DNA from: Amycolatopsis alkalitolerans
Lineage (GTDB): Bacteria > Actinomycetota > Actinomycetes > Mycobacteriales > Pseudonocardiaceae
Assembly (NCBI RefSeq): GCF_006152065.1
Contig: NZ_VDFW01000025.1
Coordinates: 1-64,000, forward strand
Direction of reading: 5' to 3'
DNA length: 64,000 bases
This document shows, piece by piece, positions 46,411 through 54,477 of this stretch; positions within the stretch are counted from its first letter, which is position 1; each line of letters opens with the position of its first letter. A model generated the notes under the pieces. It made no database searches. It saw only the letters and a program-made list of their open reading frames with translations, and was not told where the DNA came from. The position numbers and the translations under genes are program-made.

Positions 46411-46871
46411 ACCTCGCCCGCGAACTGGTCACCCGGCTGACCAGGCTCGGCCAGACGGTCGCGACCGCGGAGTCGCTTACCGCCGGCCTGGTCTGCGTGA
46501 CGCTCACCGAAGTGCCCGGCGCGAGCGCCGTCGTCCGCGGCGGGCTGGTGGTTTACGCCACCGACCTCAAGGCGAGCCTCGCGGGGGTCGACCCGGAGCT
46601 GCTGGCCCGGTCCGGTGCCGTCCACCCGGAGGTCGCCGCGCAGCTCGCCGACGGCGCGCGGGAGCGCTGCGGCGCCGACTGGGGCCTCGGCCTGACCGGG
46701 GTCGCCGGACCGGATCCGCAGGACGGGGTGGTGCCCGGCACGGTGCACGCCGGGCTCGCGGGGCCCGGGGTGCGCGAGGTGAAGACGTCCTGGTTCGAAG
46801 GTGACCGGGCCGCGGTTCGAACCGAAGCGGTACGCGCCGCGTTGGACCTGCTGAGGGAACATCTGGCCTGA
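46407..46871 (+). CDS. cinA: CinA C-terminal-type nicotinamide-nucleotide amidohydrolase
   Basis: A 154-residue protein equal to the C-terminal (PncC) half of CinA: TVATAESLTAGLVCVTLTEV, VVYATDLKASLAGV and GLTGVAGPDPQDG are the conserved motifs. It deamidates nicotinamide mononucleotide in pyridine nucleotide recycling. The stand-alone form without the N-terminal COG1058 domain is normal. GTG start overlaps the pgsA stop by four bases. Confidence 0.94.
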   Translation: MNLARELVTRLTRLGQTVATAESLTAGLVCVTLTEVPGASAVVRGGLVVYATDLKASLAGVDPELLARSGAVHPEVAAQLADGARERCGADWGLGLTGVAGPDPQDGVVPGTVHAGLAGPGVREVKTSWFEGDRAAVRTEAVRAALDLLREHLA

Positions 46872-46878
46872 GCCAGGC

Positions 46879-46896
46879 GTTCGCCGTTGGCGTAAG
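46879..46896. promoter_or_regulatory. ClgR-box-like site upstream of clgR
   Basis: CGTTCGCCGTTGGCGTAA resembles the actinobacterial ClgR operator, whose core is CGC-N5-GCG style half-sites (here GTTCGC-CGTTG-GCG). ClgR is known to autoregulate; one or two positions deviate from the consensus as I remember it. Confidence 0.4.
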
Positions 46897-46966
46897 GCCG
46901 TGTCAACCGCTGCGGCGGAGGGCCCGGTCTGGGTAACGTGGTCGGTACCAGGAAGGGAGGCGCGTG

Positions 46967-47407
46967 ATGACCGTGCTGTTGCGTGAGGCGATCGGTGATC
47001 GGCTCCGTCATGCCCGCACCAACCAGCGTCGCACGCTGCGCGACATCTCCCGCGCCGCGAAGGTGAGCCTCGGCTACCTTTCGGAAGTGGAGCGGGGCCA
47101 GAAAGAGGCGTCCAGCGAACTGCTGGCCTCCATCTGTGACGCGCTGGAACTCCCACTCGGCGAACTGCTGTACAACGTGGCCACGGACATCTCGTCGATC
47201 GACACGGTCGACGTCGCGACGATGGCCGAGAGCGAGCAGGCGCGCGGTGAGCAGAGCGAGCGGCACGAGGCCGCCGAAGGCCTCGAGGGCGGCCGGATCG
47301 TCGACGGCGTGATCGGCAACGACCTCGCGGACCTGCGGGTTTCGCCGCCGCGGATGGGCCCGGCCCTGCGCACGACGATCCGCGCGCCGAAGATGGTCGC
47401 GGCATAA
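46967..47407 (+). CDS. clgR: ClgR-type XRE transcriptional regulator
   Basis: A 146-residue regulator with an N-terminal Cro/XRE helix-turn-helix ([20 protein letters not shown] and [20 protein letters not shown]) and a disordered acidic linker. The conserved tail [20 protein letters not shown] is the ClgR C-terminus; VAA at the very end fits the degron-like tail by which Clp proteases remove it. ClgR activates clp protease and stress genes. ATG 46967 is preferred to the GTG three bases earlier because GGGAGG is six bases away. It precedes pspA and pspM, the mycobacterial clgR-pspA-pspM arrangement for envelope stress. Confidence 0.93.
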   Translation: MTVLLREAIGDRLRHARTNQRRTLRDISRAAKVSLGYLSEVERGQKEASSELLASICDALELPLGELLYNVATDISSIDTVDVATMAESEQARGEQSERHEAAEGLEGGRIVDGVIGNDLADLRVSPPRMGPALRTTIRAPKMVAA

Positions 47408-47424
47408 CCGGCGATTCTTCCCAC

Positions 47425-47465
47425 GAGGCCGTCTTCCGGACATCCCACGTCCGGGAGGCGGCCTC
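47425..47465 (+). terminator. Long hairpin between clgR and pspA
   Basis: GAGGCCG-TCTT-CCGGAC pairs with GTCCGG-GAGG-CGGCCTC around a 7-nt loop, with a 4x4 internal loop. It lies 17 bases after the clgR stop and could terminate or attenuate readthrough into pspA. Confidence 0.6.
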
Positions 47466-47549
47466 GCGGCCATTCCGGGGTACCGGCTCGGGGTAGTCCC
47501 TGAATTCCCCCGGGGTCGCCTGGAACCGCGGGCGCTGACCTGACACGAT

Positions 47550-47575
47550 GGAACCCACGCCGGGGCCGGGGCGTT
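47550..47575 (+). promoter_or_regulatory. Sigma-E-type promoter candidate for pspA
   Basis: GGAACC (47550-47555), 16 bases, CGTT (47572-47575) matches the ECF sigma-E pattern (GGAAC / CGTT). It lies about 75 bp upstream of the pspA ATG. Sigma-E control of psp genes is known in mycobacteria. Confidence 0.5.
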
Positions 47576-47651
47576 GCTCGAGTCAGGGGAGTGCAGCGCC
47601 CCATCGGCCGGACAACTTGGACAGTGGGACGTAAGAAGGCAGGCGGAGCAG

Positions 47652-48497
47652 ATGGCCAACCCGTTCGTTAAGGCCTGGAAGTACCTCATGGCGGCGTTCT
47701 CGTCGAAGATCGACGAGCACGCCGATCCGAAGGTGCAGATCCAGCAGGCCATCGAGGACGCGCAGCGCAACCACCAGGCGCTGTCCCAGCAGGCCGCGGC
47801 GGTGATCGGCAATCAGCGGCAGCTGGAGATGAAGCTCAACCGCCAGCTGGGCGAGGTCGAGAAGCTGCAGAGTTCGGCGCGGCAGGCGCTCGTGCTGGCC
47901 GACGAGGCGCGGGGGAAGGGCGACGAGCAGAAGGCGACGCAGTACGAGAACGCCGCCGAGGCGTTCGCGACGCAGCTGGTCACCGCCGAGCAGGGCATCG
48001 AGGACCTCAAGACGCTGCACGATCAGTCGCTGCAGGCGGCCGCGCAGGCCAAGCAGGCCGTCGAGCGCAACGCGACGATGCTGCAGCAGAAGCTGGCCGA
48101 GCGCACGAAGCTGCTCTCGCAGCTGGAGCAGGCCAAGATGCAGGAGAAGGTGTCGGCCTCGCTCAACCAGATGTCGGAGCTGGCCGCGCCGGGCAACACC
48201 CCGTCGCTCGACGAGGTCCGCGAGAAGATCGAGAAGCGCTACACCACCGCGCTCGGCGCGGCGGAGCTGGCGCAGAACTCGGTCCAGGGCCGCATGCTCG
48301 AGGTGCAGACGGCCACCACCGAGCTCGCCGGGCATTCGCGGCTGGAGCAGATTCGCGCGTCGATGAAGGGCGAGCCGGTCGCCCAGGTCACCGACGGTGC
48401 CGAAGGCTCAGCGGGCAAGGCTGCTTCCCCGACGGCCGACATCCAGCGTGAGATCCAGGCGCGGGTGCAGGCCGAGCAGCAGAAGAACCAGGCCTGA
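47652..48497 (+). CDS. pspA: PspA/IM30 (ESCRT-III-like) envelope stress protein
   Basis: A 281-residue coiled-coil protein opening [20 protein letters not shown], the amphipathic helix region that binds membranes, followed by long helices rich in Q, A, E and K typical of PspA/IM30/Vipp1. It polymerises on damaged membranes. The C-terminal ~30 residues ([20 protein letters not shown]) extend beyond the core. GGAG stands just before the ATG. Upstream are a hairpin and a candidate sigma-E promoter; pspM follows after 11 bp. Confidence 0.96.
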   Translation: MANPFVKAWKYLMAAFSSKIDEHADPKVQIQQAIEDAQRNHQALSQQAAAVIGNQRQLEMKLNRQLGEVEKLQSSARQALVLADEARGKGDEQKATQYENAAEAFATQLVTAEQGIEDLKTLHDQSLQAAAQAKQAVERNATMLQQKLAERTKLLSQLEQAKMQEKVSASLNQMSELAAPGNTPSLDEVREKIEKRYTTALGAAELAQNSVQGRMLEVQTATTELAGHSRLEQIRASMKGEPVAQVTDGAEGSAGKAASPTADIQREIQARVQAEQQKNQA

Positions 48498-48508
48498 CCG
48501 GGGTCCTC

Positions 48509-49405
48509 ATGGGGACGGGCAGACGGGATTTCGGGGAACTCGGCGCGAAGCTGGAAAAGCATCTGGAACGCCTGCCCGACTACGCGCAGCGCGCCCAGGA
48601 GAAGCTGCAGCAGTACTTCCCGCCCGAGGGCGCGCCGCGGCAGCGGGCGAATCCGCTGCGCCGCCCGGTGCCGCCACGGCCGTCGATCAGCGACGTGCCC
48701 GTGTTCGCCGAGGCGCGCTCGCGGTGGGAGCAGTGGAACGCCCCGGCGGCGAAGCTCGAGCGCCGCAAGCGGCGTGCTTCACGGGCGCTGACCCTGTGGA
48801 TCATCCTGACCCTGCTGTGCGGGCTGTTCGCGTTCGCCACCGGGTTCGGGCTGATCGGGGCCGGCGGTCTGAGCGAGGCGTTCGGCGGGATCGCCGGCGC
48901 GATCGTCTTCGGCACGCTGGGGGTCCGGTCGGGGTTGCGGCTGCGGCAGCTGAGCCGGACCGAGCTCCCGGTCAGCACCACGCCGCCGCCGCTGCCGAGC
49001 CCGAACTCGGCCGCCCGCGAGCCGATGGAGCGCCTCGCCGAAGGTGAGGCTTCGCTGGCCGAGCTCCTGCGGCAGCTGGCGGAGACCGTGGTGCCGGACA
49101 TTTCGGTCGAGGACGCGCGGAAGACGGCCGCGGAGGCCGCGTCCGCGCTGCGCGGCCTCGCGGGCCGTATCCAGGCGATCGAACGGGCTCGCCGGTCGGC
49201 GCCCGCCGGCGAGCGCAAGGCTCTCGACGCGGCGATCCGCACGTTGCGCGAGCAGCTAGACGACGGCCTCGACGGCTACGGCGCGCTGATCGCGGCGGCC
49301 GGGCACGCCGTCGCGGCCGGGGGCAGCGGCCTGCAGCAGGACGCGCTCACCGACGCGACCGACCGGCTCGCCGGGCTTGCGATCGCGCTGCGCGAGCTGT
49401 CCTGA
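48509..49405 (+). CDS. pspM: PspM-like membrane partner of PspA
   Basis: A 298-residue protein with a hydrophilic N-terminus (RRDFGELGAKLEKHLERLPD and YAQRAQEKLQQYFPP), two transmembrane helices around residues 93-135 (ALTLWIILTLLCGLFAFATG and AFGGIAGAIVFGTLGVRSGL) and a cytoplasmic C-terminal helical half. This layout and its place right after pspA match actinobacterial PspM (Rv2743c), which anchors PspA at the membrane. A third gene, PspN, seen in mycobacteria, is absent here: the next gene is an amidase homologue. Confidence 0.85.
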   Translation: MGTGRRDFGELGAKLEKHLERLPDYAQRAQEKLQQYFPPEGAPRQRANPLRRPVPPRPSISDVPVFAEARSRWEQWNAPAAKLERRKRRASRALTLWIILTLLCGLFAFATGFGLIGAGGLSEAFGGIAGAIVFGTLGVRSGLRLRQLSRTELPVSTTPPPLPSPNSAAREPMERLAEGEASLAELLRQLAETVVPDISVEDARKTAAEAASALRGLAGRIQAIERARRSAPAGERKALDAAIRTLREQLDDGLDGYGALIAAAGHAVAAGGSGLQQDALTDATDRLAGLAIALRELS

Positions 49406-49467
49406 CCGGACGACGGCCGATACCTGTGCGTAACGCGAGACGCCTGTCGCTTGGAATATGCGGTACA

Positions 49468-49473
49468 TACCGT
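49468..49473 (+). promoter_or_regulatory. -10 box, leaderless promoter of allophanate hydrolase homologue
   Basis: TACCGT, seven bases, then ATG at 49481, which sets the start inside a longer frame. Confidence 0.5.
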
Positions 49474-49480
49474 CAAACGG

Positions 49481-50728
49481 ATGGAGACACTGCCCCTGCC
49501 CCCGGAACCGGCGCCGCTACCCCCGGCACCGGTCAGTGCTCGCCGTCAGGTCCTCGCCGCATACGACCGTATCGCCGAGGCCGGCCGTTCCGAACTGTGG
49601 AACACCCTCCGTCCCTGTGAAGACGTGCTCGTCGAGGCCAAAGCCGTCGACGAACGGGTGCGTGCGGGTGAATCGCTGCCGCTCGCGGGCCTGCTCGCCG
49701 TCGTCACCGGCGCCCTCGACCCGACTGCGGCCGCCGCCCGTCGCCTGATCGAAGCCGGTGCGGTGACCCTCGGCGAGGCCGCCCAACTGGCCGTCGCGCT
49801 CGACCTGGCCGACATCGCGATCGGCACAGGTGCCGTGGCGGGGATCGGTGTGGCCGGGCTCAGCCCGACCCCGGGGCTCGTCCCGGGTACCGGTGTGCTC
49901 GCACCGGGCCGGATCAGTGTGTTCGCCCGGACCATCGCGGATGGTCAGCGTGCCCTGGCGGCGGTGACGGCGACCGATCCGGGCGATCCGGGCAGCCGTG
50001 CGTGGCCGTCGTCGGTGCGGCTGTCGGCAGGGGAGCGGCCCCGGGTCGCGATTCCGGGCGAGACCGGGGCCCCGGCCTTCCGCACGGCGGTCGACGACCT
50101 GCTCGCCACGGGCGCGACCGTCGAAACCGTGGGGCGCACGGCGGGCATCCCGGCAGGCTACGACGCTCTCCTGCTCCCCGGCGCCCGGCACGGCGATTTC
50201 GCCGGGCTGCCCGCGGCGACCGTCCGAGGGGTCACCGTCGTGGCGCGGCCGTTCGAGGACCAGGTCGCGCTCGACCTGGCCGCGTACCTCAACGCGGAGC
50301 AACTCCGGAACCCCTACCCGGGTACGGGCGTCGACCTCGTCGTGTTCGGTGCGCACCTGCGCGGCCAGCCGCTCAACCCGCGGCTGGTCGAACTCGGCGC
50401 GCGATTCCGTGAGCAGGTACGCACGGCCGGGCGCTACCGGATGGTCGCGTTGCCCACGAGCCCGCCGGAACCCGGCATCCTGCCGGCCGCCGAAGGCGCT
50501 CCCCTCACCGGCGAACGGTGGACGATCTCACCAGCCGGGTTCGACGGGTTCCGGGTCGGCGTGCCCGGGCCGATGACCCTGGGCGAGATCGAACTGGAGG
50601 ACGGCACGACCGCGGCCGGCTTCCCGTGCGCCCCGCCGGGCGCGGCGGGCGCCCGCGACATCACCGAGTTCGGCGACTGGCGTGCCTACCTGCGCCACCT
50701 CACCGCCACCCGGCCAATGTCCGGTTGA
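49481..50728 (+). CDS. Allophanate hydrolase homologue lacking the catalytic core
   Basis: A 415-residue protein that aligns along most of an AtzF/DUR1-type allophanate hydrolase. Yet the segment with the amidase signature (GGSSSGS) and the catalytic lysine region (KDNIDVAG) is missing: [12 protein letters not shown] and [20 protein letters not shown] occupy the places where they should be. The flanking parts are conserved, including [35 protein letters not shown], and the C-terminal small domain [17 protein letters not shown] followed by [13 protein letters not shown]. The frame is intact, with normal codon use, so this looks like a maintained non-catalytic protein rather than a fresh pseudogene. 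It has its own leaderless-type promoter. The 3' end overlaps convergent pyrD by 29 nt. Confidence 0.75.
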   Translation: METLPLPPEPAPLPPAPVSARRQVLAAYDRIAEAGRSELWNTLRPCEDVLVEAKAVDERVRAGESLPLAGLLAVVTGALDPTAAAARRLIEAGAVTLGEAAQLAVALDLADIAIGTGAVAGIGVAGLSPTPGLVPGTGVLAPGRISVFARTIADGQRALAAVTATDPGDPGSRAWPSSVRLSAGERPRVAIPGETGAPAFRTAVDDLLATGATVETVGRTAGIPAGYDALLLPGARHGDFAGLPAATVRGVTVVARPFEDQVALDLAAYLNAEQLRNPYPGTGVDLVVFGAHLRGQPLNPRLVELGARFREQVRTAGRYRMVALPTSPPEPGILPAAEGAPLTGERWTISPAGFDGFRVGVPGPMTLGEIELEDGTTAAGFPCAPPGAAGARDITEFGDWRAYLRHLTATRPMSG

Positions 50729-51740
50729 TCTCCCGGACCAGCCCGGGCCCCTTCAACGCGAAACCGGTGTAGACCTGGACGAGGCTCGCGCCCGCGTCGA
50801 GCAGGGCGCGGGCGTCGGGTCCACTGAGGACACCGCCGACACCGATGATCGGCAGCTTCCCCCCGGTGTGCTCGTGGACGAACCGGACGACCTCACGGGC
50901 CCGGCCGGTCAGCGGGCGGCCGGACAGTCCGCCGGTCTCCTTGCCGATCTCCGCCTCCGGACCGGTCAAACCGGCGCGGGACAGGGTGGTGTTGGTGGCG
51001 ATGATCCCCGCCACGCCATGGGCTTCGCACACTTCGAGGAGTTCGGCGAGTGCGCTGTCGGTCAGGTCGGGCGCCACCTTGACCAGCAGCGGGGCCGGCG
51101 TCGCGGCCAGCCCGGCCGAGGTGCGCTGAAGCTCGCCCAGCAGTTCCGAAAGCGCGCTCCTGTCCTGCAGTTCACGCAGGCCGGGCGTGTTGGGGGAACT
51201 GACGTTGACGGCGAAGTAGTCCGCATACGGGTACAGCGCGCGCAGCGAGTACCGGTAGTCCTCGACGGCGTCGGCGAGCGGGACCACTTTGGACTTCCCG
51301 ATGCTGATTCCCAGCGGTACGGCGGGTTTCCCGCGGGCGGCGAGCCGCGCGGCGAGCGCGTCGGCGCCGGCGTTGTTGAACCCCATCCGGTTGATGATCG
51401 CGTCGTTCGCGGCGAGGGTGAACAGGCGTGGCTTGGCGTTGCCCGGCTGCGCGAGCCGGGTGACCGTGCCGACCTCGACGAAGCCGAAGCCCAGCGCCGG
51501 CCACGCGTGCAGCGCGCGCCCGTCCTTGTCCATACCGGCGGCCAGCCCGACCCGGTTGGGGAAGCGGATCCCGAAGACCGTGGCGGGGTCGTCGACCGCG
51601 TAGACCCCGCGCAGCAGCGGGAGATGGGCGGGCAGCAGGCTCAGGGCCCGCACCGTCCGCTCGTGCACGGTCTCGGGGTCGTTCGCGCAGACCCGGTAGA
51701 GCGCGGGGCGCAGCAGCTTCTCGAACAGCACGCCCCTCAT
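50700..51740 (-). CDS. pyrD: Dihydroorotate dehydrogenase (quinone), class 2
   Basis: A 346-residue FMN enzyme of pyrimidine synthesis, membrane-associated through its N-terminal helices ([20 protein letters not shown]). The active-site serine region is [23 protein letters not shown] phosphate contacts are in [20 protein letters not shown], and [17 protein letters not shown] ends the barrel. It passes electrons to menaquinone. It follows the GNAT gene by six bases on the same strand. The 3' end overlaps the convergent amidase homologue. Confidence 0.96.
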   Translation of the reverse strand: MRGVLFEKLLRPALYRVCANDPETVHERTVRALSLLPAHLPLLRGVYAVDDPATVFGIRFPNRVGLAAGMDKDGRALHAWPALGFGFVEVGTVTRLAQPGNAKPRLFTLAANDAIINRMGFNNAGADALAARLAARGKPAVPLGISIGKSKVVPLADAVEDYRYSLRALYPYADYFAVNVSSPNTPGLRELQDRSALSELLGELQRTSAGLAATPAPLLVKVAPDLTDSALAELLEVCEAHGVAGIIATNTTLSRAGLTGPEAEIGKETGGLSGRPLTGRAREVVRFVHEHTGGKLPIIGVGGVLSGPDARALLDAGASLVQVYTGFALKGPGLVREINRTLAGWR

Positions 51741-51746
51741 CTTCGC

Positions 51747-52304
51747 TCAGCGCCTTCGCCACTCCGTGGCCAGCATCGAGTAGACGAGTTCGCGGTCCCA
51801 TTTCGGCTTGAGATGCTCGCGCTCGCGCAGGCCGGGGTCGTGCCGCATGCCCAGGCCCTCCATGAGTGAGGCGGACGCGATGTCGCGCGCGTCGCAGGCG
51901 CCGAAGATCTGGTGCAGCCGCAGCCCCTCGAACCCCAGCCGCAGGATCTCGGCGCAGGCCTCGGCGCCGTAGCCCTTCCCCTGATGCCGGGGGTGCAGGA
52001 CGATGATCACGTCGCCGTTGTCGTGCTCGCCGCGCAGCCAGCCGAGCGACACGTCGCCGATGACCTCACCGGTCTCGACGAGCACGATCGCCAGCGAAAG
52101 GGTCTGGCCCGGCTCGGCGAGGGTGCTGTGCCTCGTCTTCCGGGCGAGCAGTTCGCGCGTGTCAATCCGGCCCTGCGGCTCCCACGTCAGGTGGCGGACC
52201 ACCTCGGGATGCGAGTACATCGCGTGGAAGGCGGTGAGATCCGTGCTGGCCAGCGGGCGCAGGTTCAGCCGTGGCGTCTGGACGGGGTAGGTGGGCTGCA
52301 GCAC
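51747..52304 (-). CDS. GNAT acetyltransferase, RimJ/RimL-like
   Basis: A 185-residue acetyltransferase with TPRLNLRPLASTDLTAFHAM, the acetyl-CoA loop LHPRHQGKGYGAEACAEIL and the C-terminal CDARDIASASLMEGLGMRHD, matching the RimJ/RimL-like group acting on protein N-termini or small molecules. GTG 52304 is preferred to the ATG eleven codons upstream because TACGCT lies seven bases before it. pyrD follows after six bases, likely co-transcribed. The 450 bp upstream contain no clear gene. Confidence 0.86.
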   Translation of the reverse strand: MLQPTYPVQTPRLNLRPLASTDLTAFHAMYSHPEVVRHLTWEPQGRIDTRELLARKTRHSTLAEPGQTLSLAIVLVETGEVIGDVSLGWLRGEHDNGDVIIVLHPRHQGKGYGAEACAEILRLGFEGLRLHQIFGACDARDIASASLMEGLGMRHDPGLREREHLKPKWDRELVYSMLATEWRRR

Positions 52305-52311
52305 ACGGGGC

Positions 52312-52317
52312 AGCGTA
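52312..52317 (-). promoter_or_regulatory. -10 box, leaderless promoter of GNAT-pyrD operon
   Basis: TACGCT, seven bases, then GTG at 52304. Confidence 0.5.
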
Positions 52318-52368
52318 GTCCCGCTGAGGCGCCTCACCTGGGTGTTTACCGGGGAACGTATCGAATAG

Positions 52369-52623
52369 TTAAGAACCGGCAGGTCGCGGGGTCCGAATCA
52401 CCCGATCGACCGCCGGTGGTTCCGGCACGGGCGGACAGGAAACCCCCGGCGCGTGCTCCGGCAGCGTCGTCAGCCGCTGCCGGCCCGAGCCGGACCATGC
52501 TCGGGACGCCGGGGGTCCGGTGACTGCCTGGTATTCGCTGGCAGGCGTCCACTGTCCTGTCGCGGCCCGGACGCCGGCGGCGTCGACGGGGCGCGGCACA
52601 TCGTGACGGTTTGCCGCCGTCAC
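52369..52623 (-). CDS. Possible 84-residue protein of unknown function
   Basis: An open frame starting GTG 52623 (TAANRHDVPRPVDAAGVRAA) and ending at TAA 52369 fills most of a 450-bp gap between nei2 and the GNAT gene. It shows no recognisable domain, no signal peptide and no good ribosome binding site. Its start codon sits at the 5' end of a 7-bp inverted repeat (52603-52623). It could be a genuine small gene under the leader described upstream, or chance in GC-rich DNA. Confidence 0.25.
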   Translation of the reverse strand: MTAANRHDVPRPVDAAGVRAATGQWTPASEYQAVTGPPASRAWSGSGRQRLTTLPEHAPGVSCPPVPEPPAVDRVIRTPRPAGS

Positions 52624-52632
52624 GCGCTTTTT
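52603..52632 (+). terminator. Hairpin with T-run in the nei2/GNAT gap
   Basis: GTGACGG-TTTGCCG-CCGTCAC followed by GCGC and TTTTT looks like an intrinsic terminator on the plus strand, yet no plus-strand gene ends here. On the minus strand the same hairpin would cover the GTG of the possible 84-residue ORF. Confidence 0.35.
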
Positions 52633-52641
52633 GTGCAGCTT

Positions 52642-52657
52642 TGTCCGCTAGCGGACA
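52642..52657. promoter_or_regulatory. 16-bp perfect palindrome
   Basis: TGTCCGCTAGCGGACA is fully self-complementary. It includes the rare CTAG tetranucleotide at its centre. It is an operator candidate or part of an RNA leader; no regulator can be assigned. Confidence 0.5.
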
Positions 52658-52686
52658 GCCACCTCACGAGTCCTGTAGATATTCAA
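52648..52686 (-). CDS. Possible 12-codon leader peptide
   Basis: TTG 52686 opens (L)NIYRTREVAVR and stops at TAG inside the 16-bp palindrome. AGGAGG is ten bases upstream. Further upstream TTGCGG and a TAACTT-like -10 could drive it. Translation is speculative. Confidence 0.2.
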   Translation of the reverse strand: MNIYRTREVAVR

Positions 52687-52759
52687 CCTAGGACCACCTC
52701 CTCTCTCGTGTACCGCCAAAGTTATGCCCGCCCCGGCCACCGCCGCAACATCATTATTT

Positions 52760-53563
52760 TCACTTCGACGGCGCGGGCCCGCGCTGGCAGCGCGGGCAGT
52801 ACCAGGTGGGCCGCCGCTGCACATCGGTGCCCTGCGTGCGCACCTCGACTCGGCCGCCGCAGCGGTGACAGCCGGTGCGGGTGCGGCCGTAGACCCACGT
52901 GCGGCGGCCGCGGGCGGGATCACCGGTGGTGACCTGTTCGTGCCGCCAGGCGTTGGCCAGCAACAGCTTCCGCGCGAGCGCCACCGCCTCGCCGGCGTCC
53001 ACTTCGGACACCGGCACCCACGGCGTCACGCCGAGCAGGAAGCAGATCTCGCATTTGTAGAGATTTCCGATGCCCGCCATGACCTTCTGGTCGAGCAGGG
53101 CGAGCCCCAGCTCTCGGCCGGGTGCGGCGGCGAGGCCGGCCGTGGCGCGCGAGGTGTGCTCGTCAGTCCACTGTGGATCGAGCAGGTCCGGGCCGAGATG
53201 CCCGACGAGCCGGGACTCCTCGGCGGTTGGCAGCAGTTCGAGATCGTGCAGCCGGAACCCGACGGCCTGGACCTCGGCGTCGGCGAGCACCACCCGCACG
53301 TGATGCTCGGGATGCCGCCAGCGCGCGCCGGACCGGTAGACCTCCCACGCGCCGTCCATCTTCAGATGGCTGTGCAGGCTCAGCTCACCGGAGAAGCGGG
53401 TGAACAGGTGCTTGCCCACGGTCCCGACGCCGAGCACGGACTGCCCGGTCAGATCGGTGGTCGCCAGCGCGGGATGCCGGAAATCGGTGCGCGACAACGT
53501 CCTTCCCCGCAGCGCCCGGTCGAGCAGCGCGCCGGCGAGGAAGACGGTGTCGCCCTCAGGCAT
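52760..53563 (-). CDS. Fpg/Nei family DNA glycosylase (Nei2-type endonuclease VIII)
   Basis: A 267-residue base-excision repair glycosylase/AP lyase. The N-terminus MPEGDTVFLAGALLDRALRG has the catalytic proline and glutamate after Met removal (PEGDT). The helix-2-turn-helix region holds KVMAGIGNLYKCEICF, and the C-terminal zinc finger is TGCHRCGGRVEVRTQG with WYCPRCQ. It removes oxidised pyrimidines. The start overlaps the 3' end of the parA gene by eight bases, so they form one unit. Confidence 0.92.
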   Translation of the reverse strand: MPEGDTVFLAGALLDRALRGRTLSRTDFRHPALATTDLTGQSVLGVGTVGKHLFTRFSGELSLHSHLKMDGAWEVYRSGARWRHPEHHVRVVLADAEVQAVGFRLHDLELLPTAEESRLVGHLGPDLLDPQWTDEHTSRATAGLAAAPGRELGLALLDQKVMAGIGNLYKCEICFLLGVTPWVPVSEVDAGEAVALARKLLLANAWRHEQVTTGDPARGRRTWVYGRTRTGCHRCGGRVEVRTQGTDVQRRPTWYCPRCQRGPAPSK

Positions 53564-54413
53564 CGGTGCGGATCGCCTCGATCGGCCCGGTGGTCTCGGC
53601 CTCGGACTCCTCGATGCGGTGGCGGCCCGCGCGGGTCGACCGCAGGATCTTCGCCAGCACCATGTTGAACGTCAGTGCGATCTCCTGCGCGCCGGGGGAG
53701 TGCCATTCGTGGATCGGGCTGCACGCGCCCTGGGCCTGCTGGATGGCCAGCCGGTCGGGGATCGCGGTCGGCATGACCAGCGCCCCGAAGGACTCGCGCA
53801 GTTCGGCGATGCGGAACTGGTGTTCGTGCGAGCGCGGGCGCAGCCGGTTCACCAGCACGCCGACCGCCCGCAGGTCCTGGTTGTGCCCGGCACGGATCGC
53901 TTCGATCGCCTCGAGCGCGCGCTGCGCCCCGGCGACGGCGTACATGGTCGGCTCGGTCACCAGGAGCGCGCTGTCCGCGGCGACCAGCGCCGATTTCGTC
54001 AGCCGCCCCAGCGAGGGCGGGCAGTCGAGGATCACCAGGTCGTGCGGCCGGCCCTGGGACGGGGAGTCGTGCAGCGCGTCGAGCGCGCGGGACAGGCTCG
54101 TGAGGCGCCGCTCGTCGGGACCGGGCTCGTTGAGCGTCTCCATCTGCTCCGAGCCCACGAGCACCTCGACCTCGTCGCTCCACGCGCTCGGCGCGATGGC
54201 CCGCGCGATCACCGGGCCGTGCGGGGTCTCGAGCACGTCGGCGAGGGTGGCGTCGGTGTAGGGCGGATCGAGCGACGCGGTGGCGTTGCCCTGCGGGTCG
54301 AGATCGGCCACCAGCGTGCGGATACCCCGGCGCATCGCTGCCGAGGCGATGCCCAGCGCGACCGTCGTCTTGCCGACGCCTCCCTTGAGGCTGAGTACGG
54401 CGACCGTGTGCAC
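53556..54413 (-). CDS. ParA/MinD-type ATPase without a ParB partner
   Basis: A 285-residue P-loop ATPase. The deviant Walker A is VLSLKGGVGKTTVALGIASA; Walker A' is LVADLDPQGNATASL and Walker B LVILDCPPSLGRLTKSALVA. It ends with a tail of ~35 residues (RSTRAGRHRIEESEAETTGP). ParA proteins position chromosomes, plasmids or protein clusters. No parB or parS is adjacent; the neighbour is nei2, sharing eight bases. It is probably an orphan ParA with a positioning role or regulation of unknown cargo. The start GTG is leaderless-type. Confidence 0.9.
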   Translation of the reverse strand: MHTVAVLSLKGGVGKTTVALGIASAAMRRGIRTLVADLDPQGNATASLDPPYTDATLADVLETPHGPVIARAIAPSAWSDEVEVLVGSEQMETLNEPGPDERRLTSLSRALDALHDSPSQGRPHDLVILDCPPSLGRLTKSALVAADSALLVTEPTMYAVAGAQRALEAIEAIRAGHNQDLRAVGVLVNRLRPRSHEHQFRIAELRESFGALVMPTAIPDRLAIQQAQGACSPIHEWHSPGAQEIALTFNMVLAKILRSTRAGRHRIEESEAETTGPIEAIRTDA

Positions 54414-54420
54414 GCCCCTG

Positions 54421-54426
54421 AGCGTA
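54421..54426 (-). promoter_or_regulatory. -10 box, leaderless promoter of parA-nei2
   Basis: TACGCT, seven bases, then GTG at 54413. Confidence 0.5.
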
Positions 54427-54463
54427 GCCGGGTGCGCTCACCGACTGCGCCTGCTGTCTTTAC

Positions 54464-54469
54464 TAGGCT
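54464..54469 (+). promoter_or_regulatory. -10 box, leaderless promoter of methyltransferase gene
   Basis: TAGGCT, eight bases, then ATG at 54478, divergent to the parA promoter 38 bp away. Confidence 0.5.
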
Positions 54470-54477
54470 GTCCCACC

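Noticed and set aside
52305-52759. c-di-AMP (ydaO) riboswitch or other known riboswitch
   Set aside because: I compared the region with the conserved motifs I remember and did not find them; no downstream gene typical of that switch is present.
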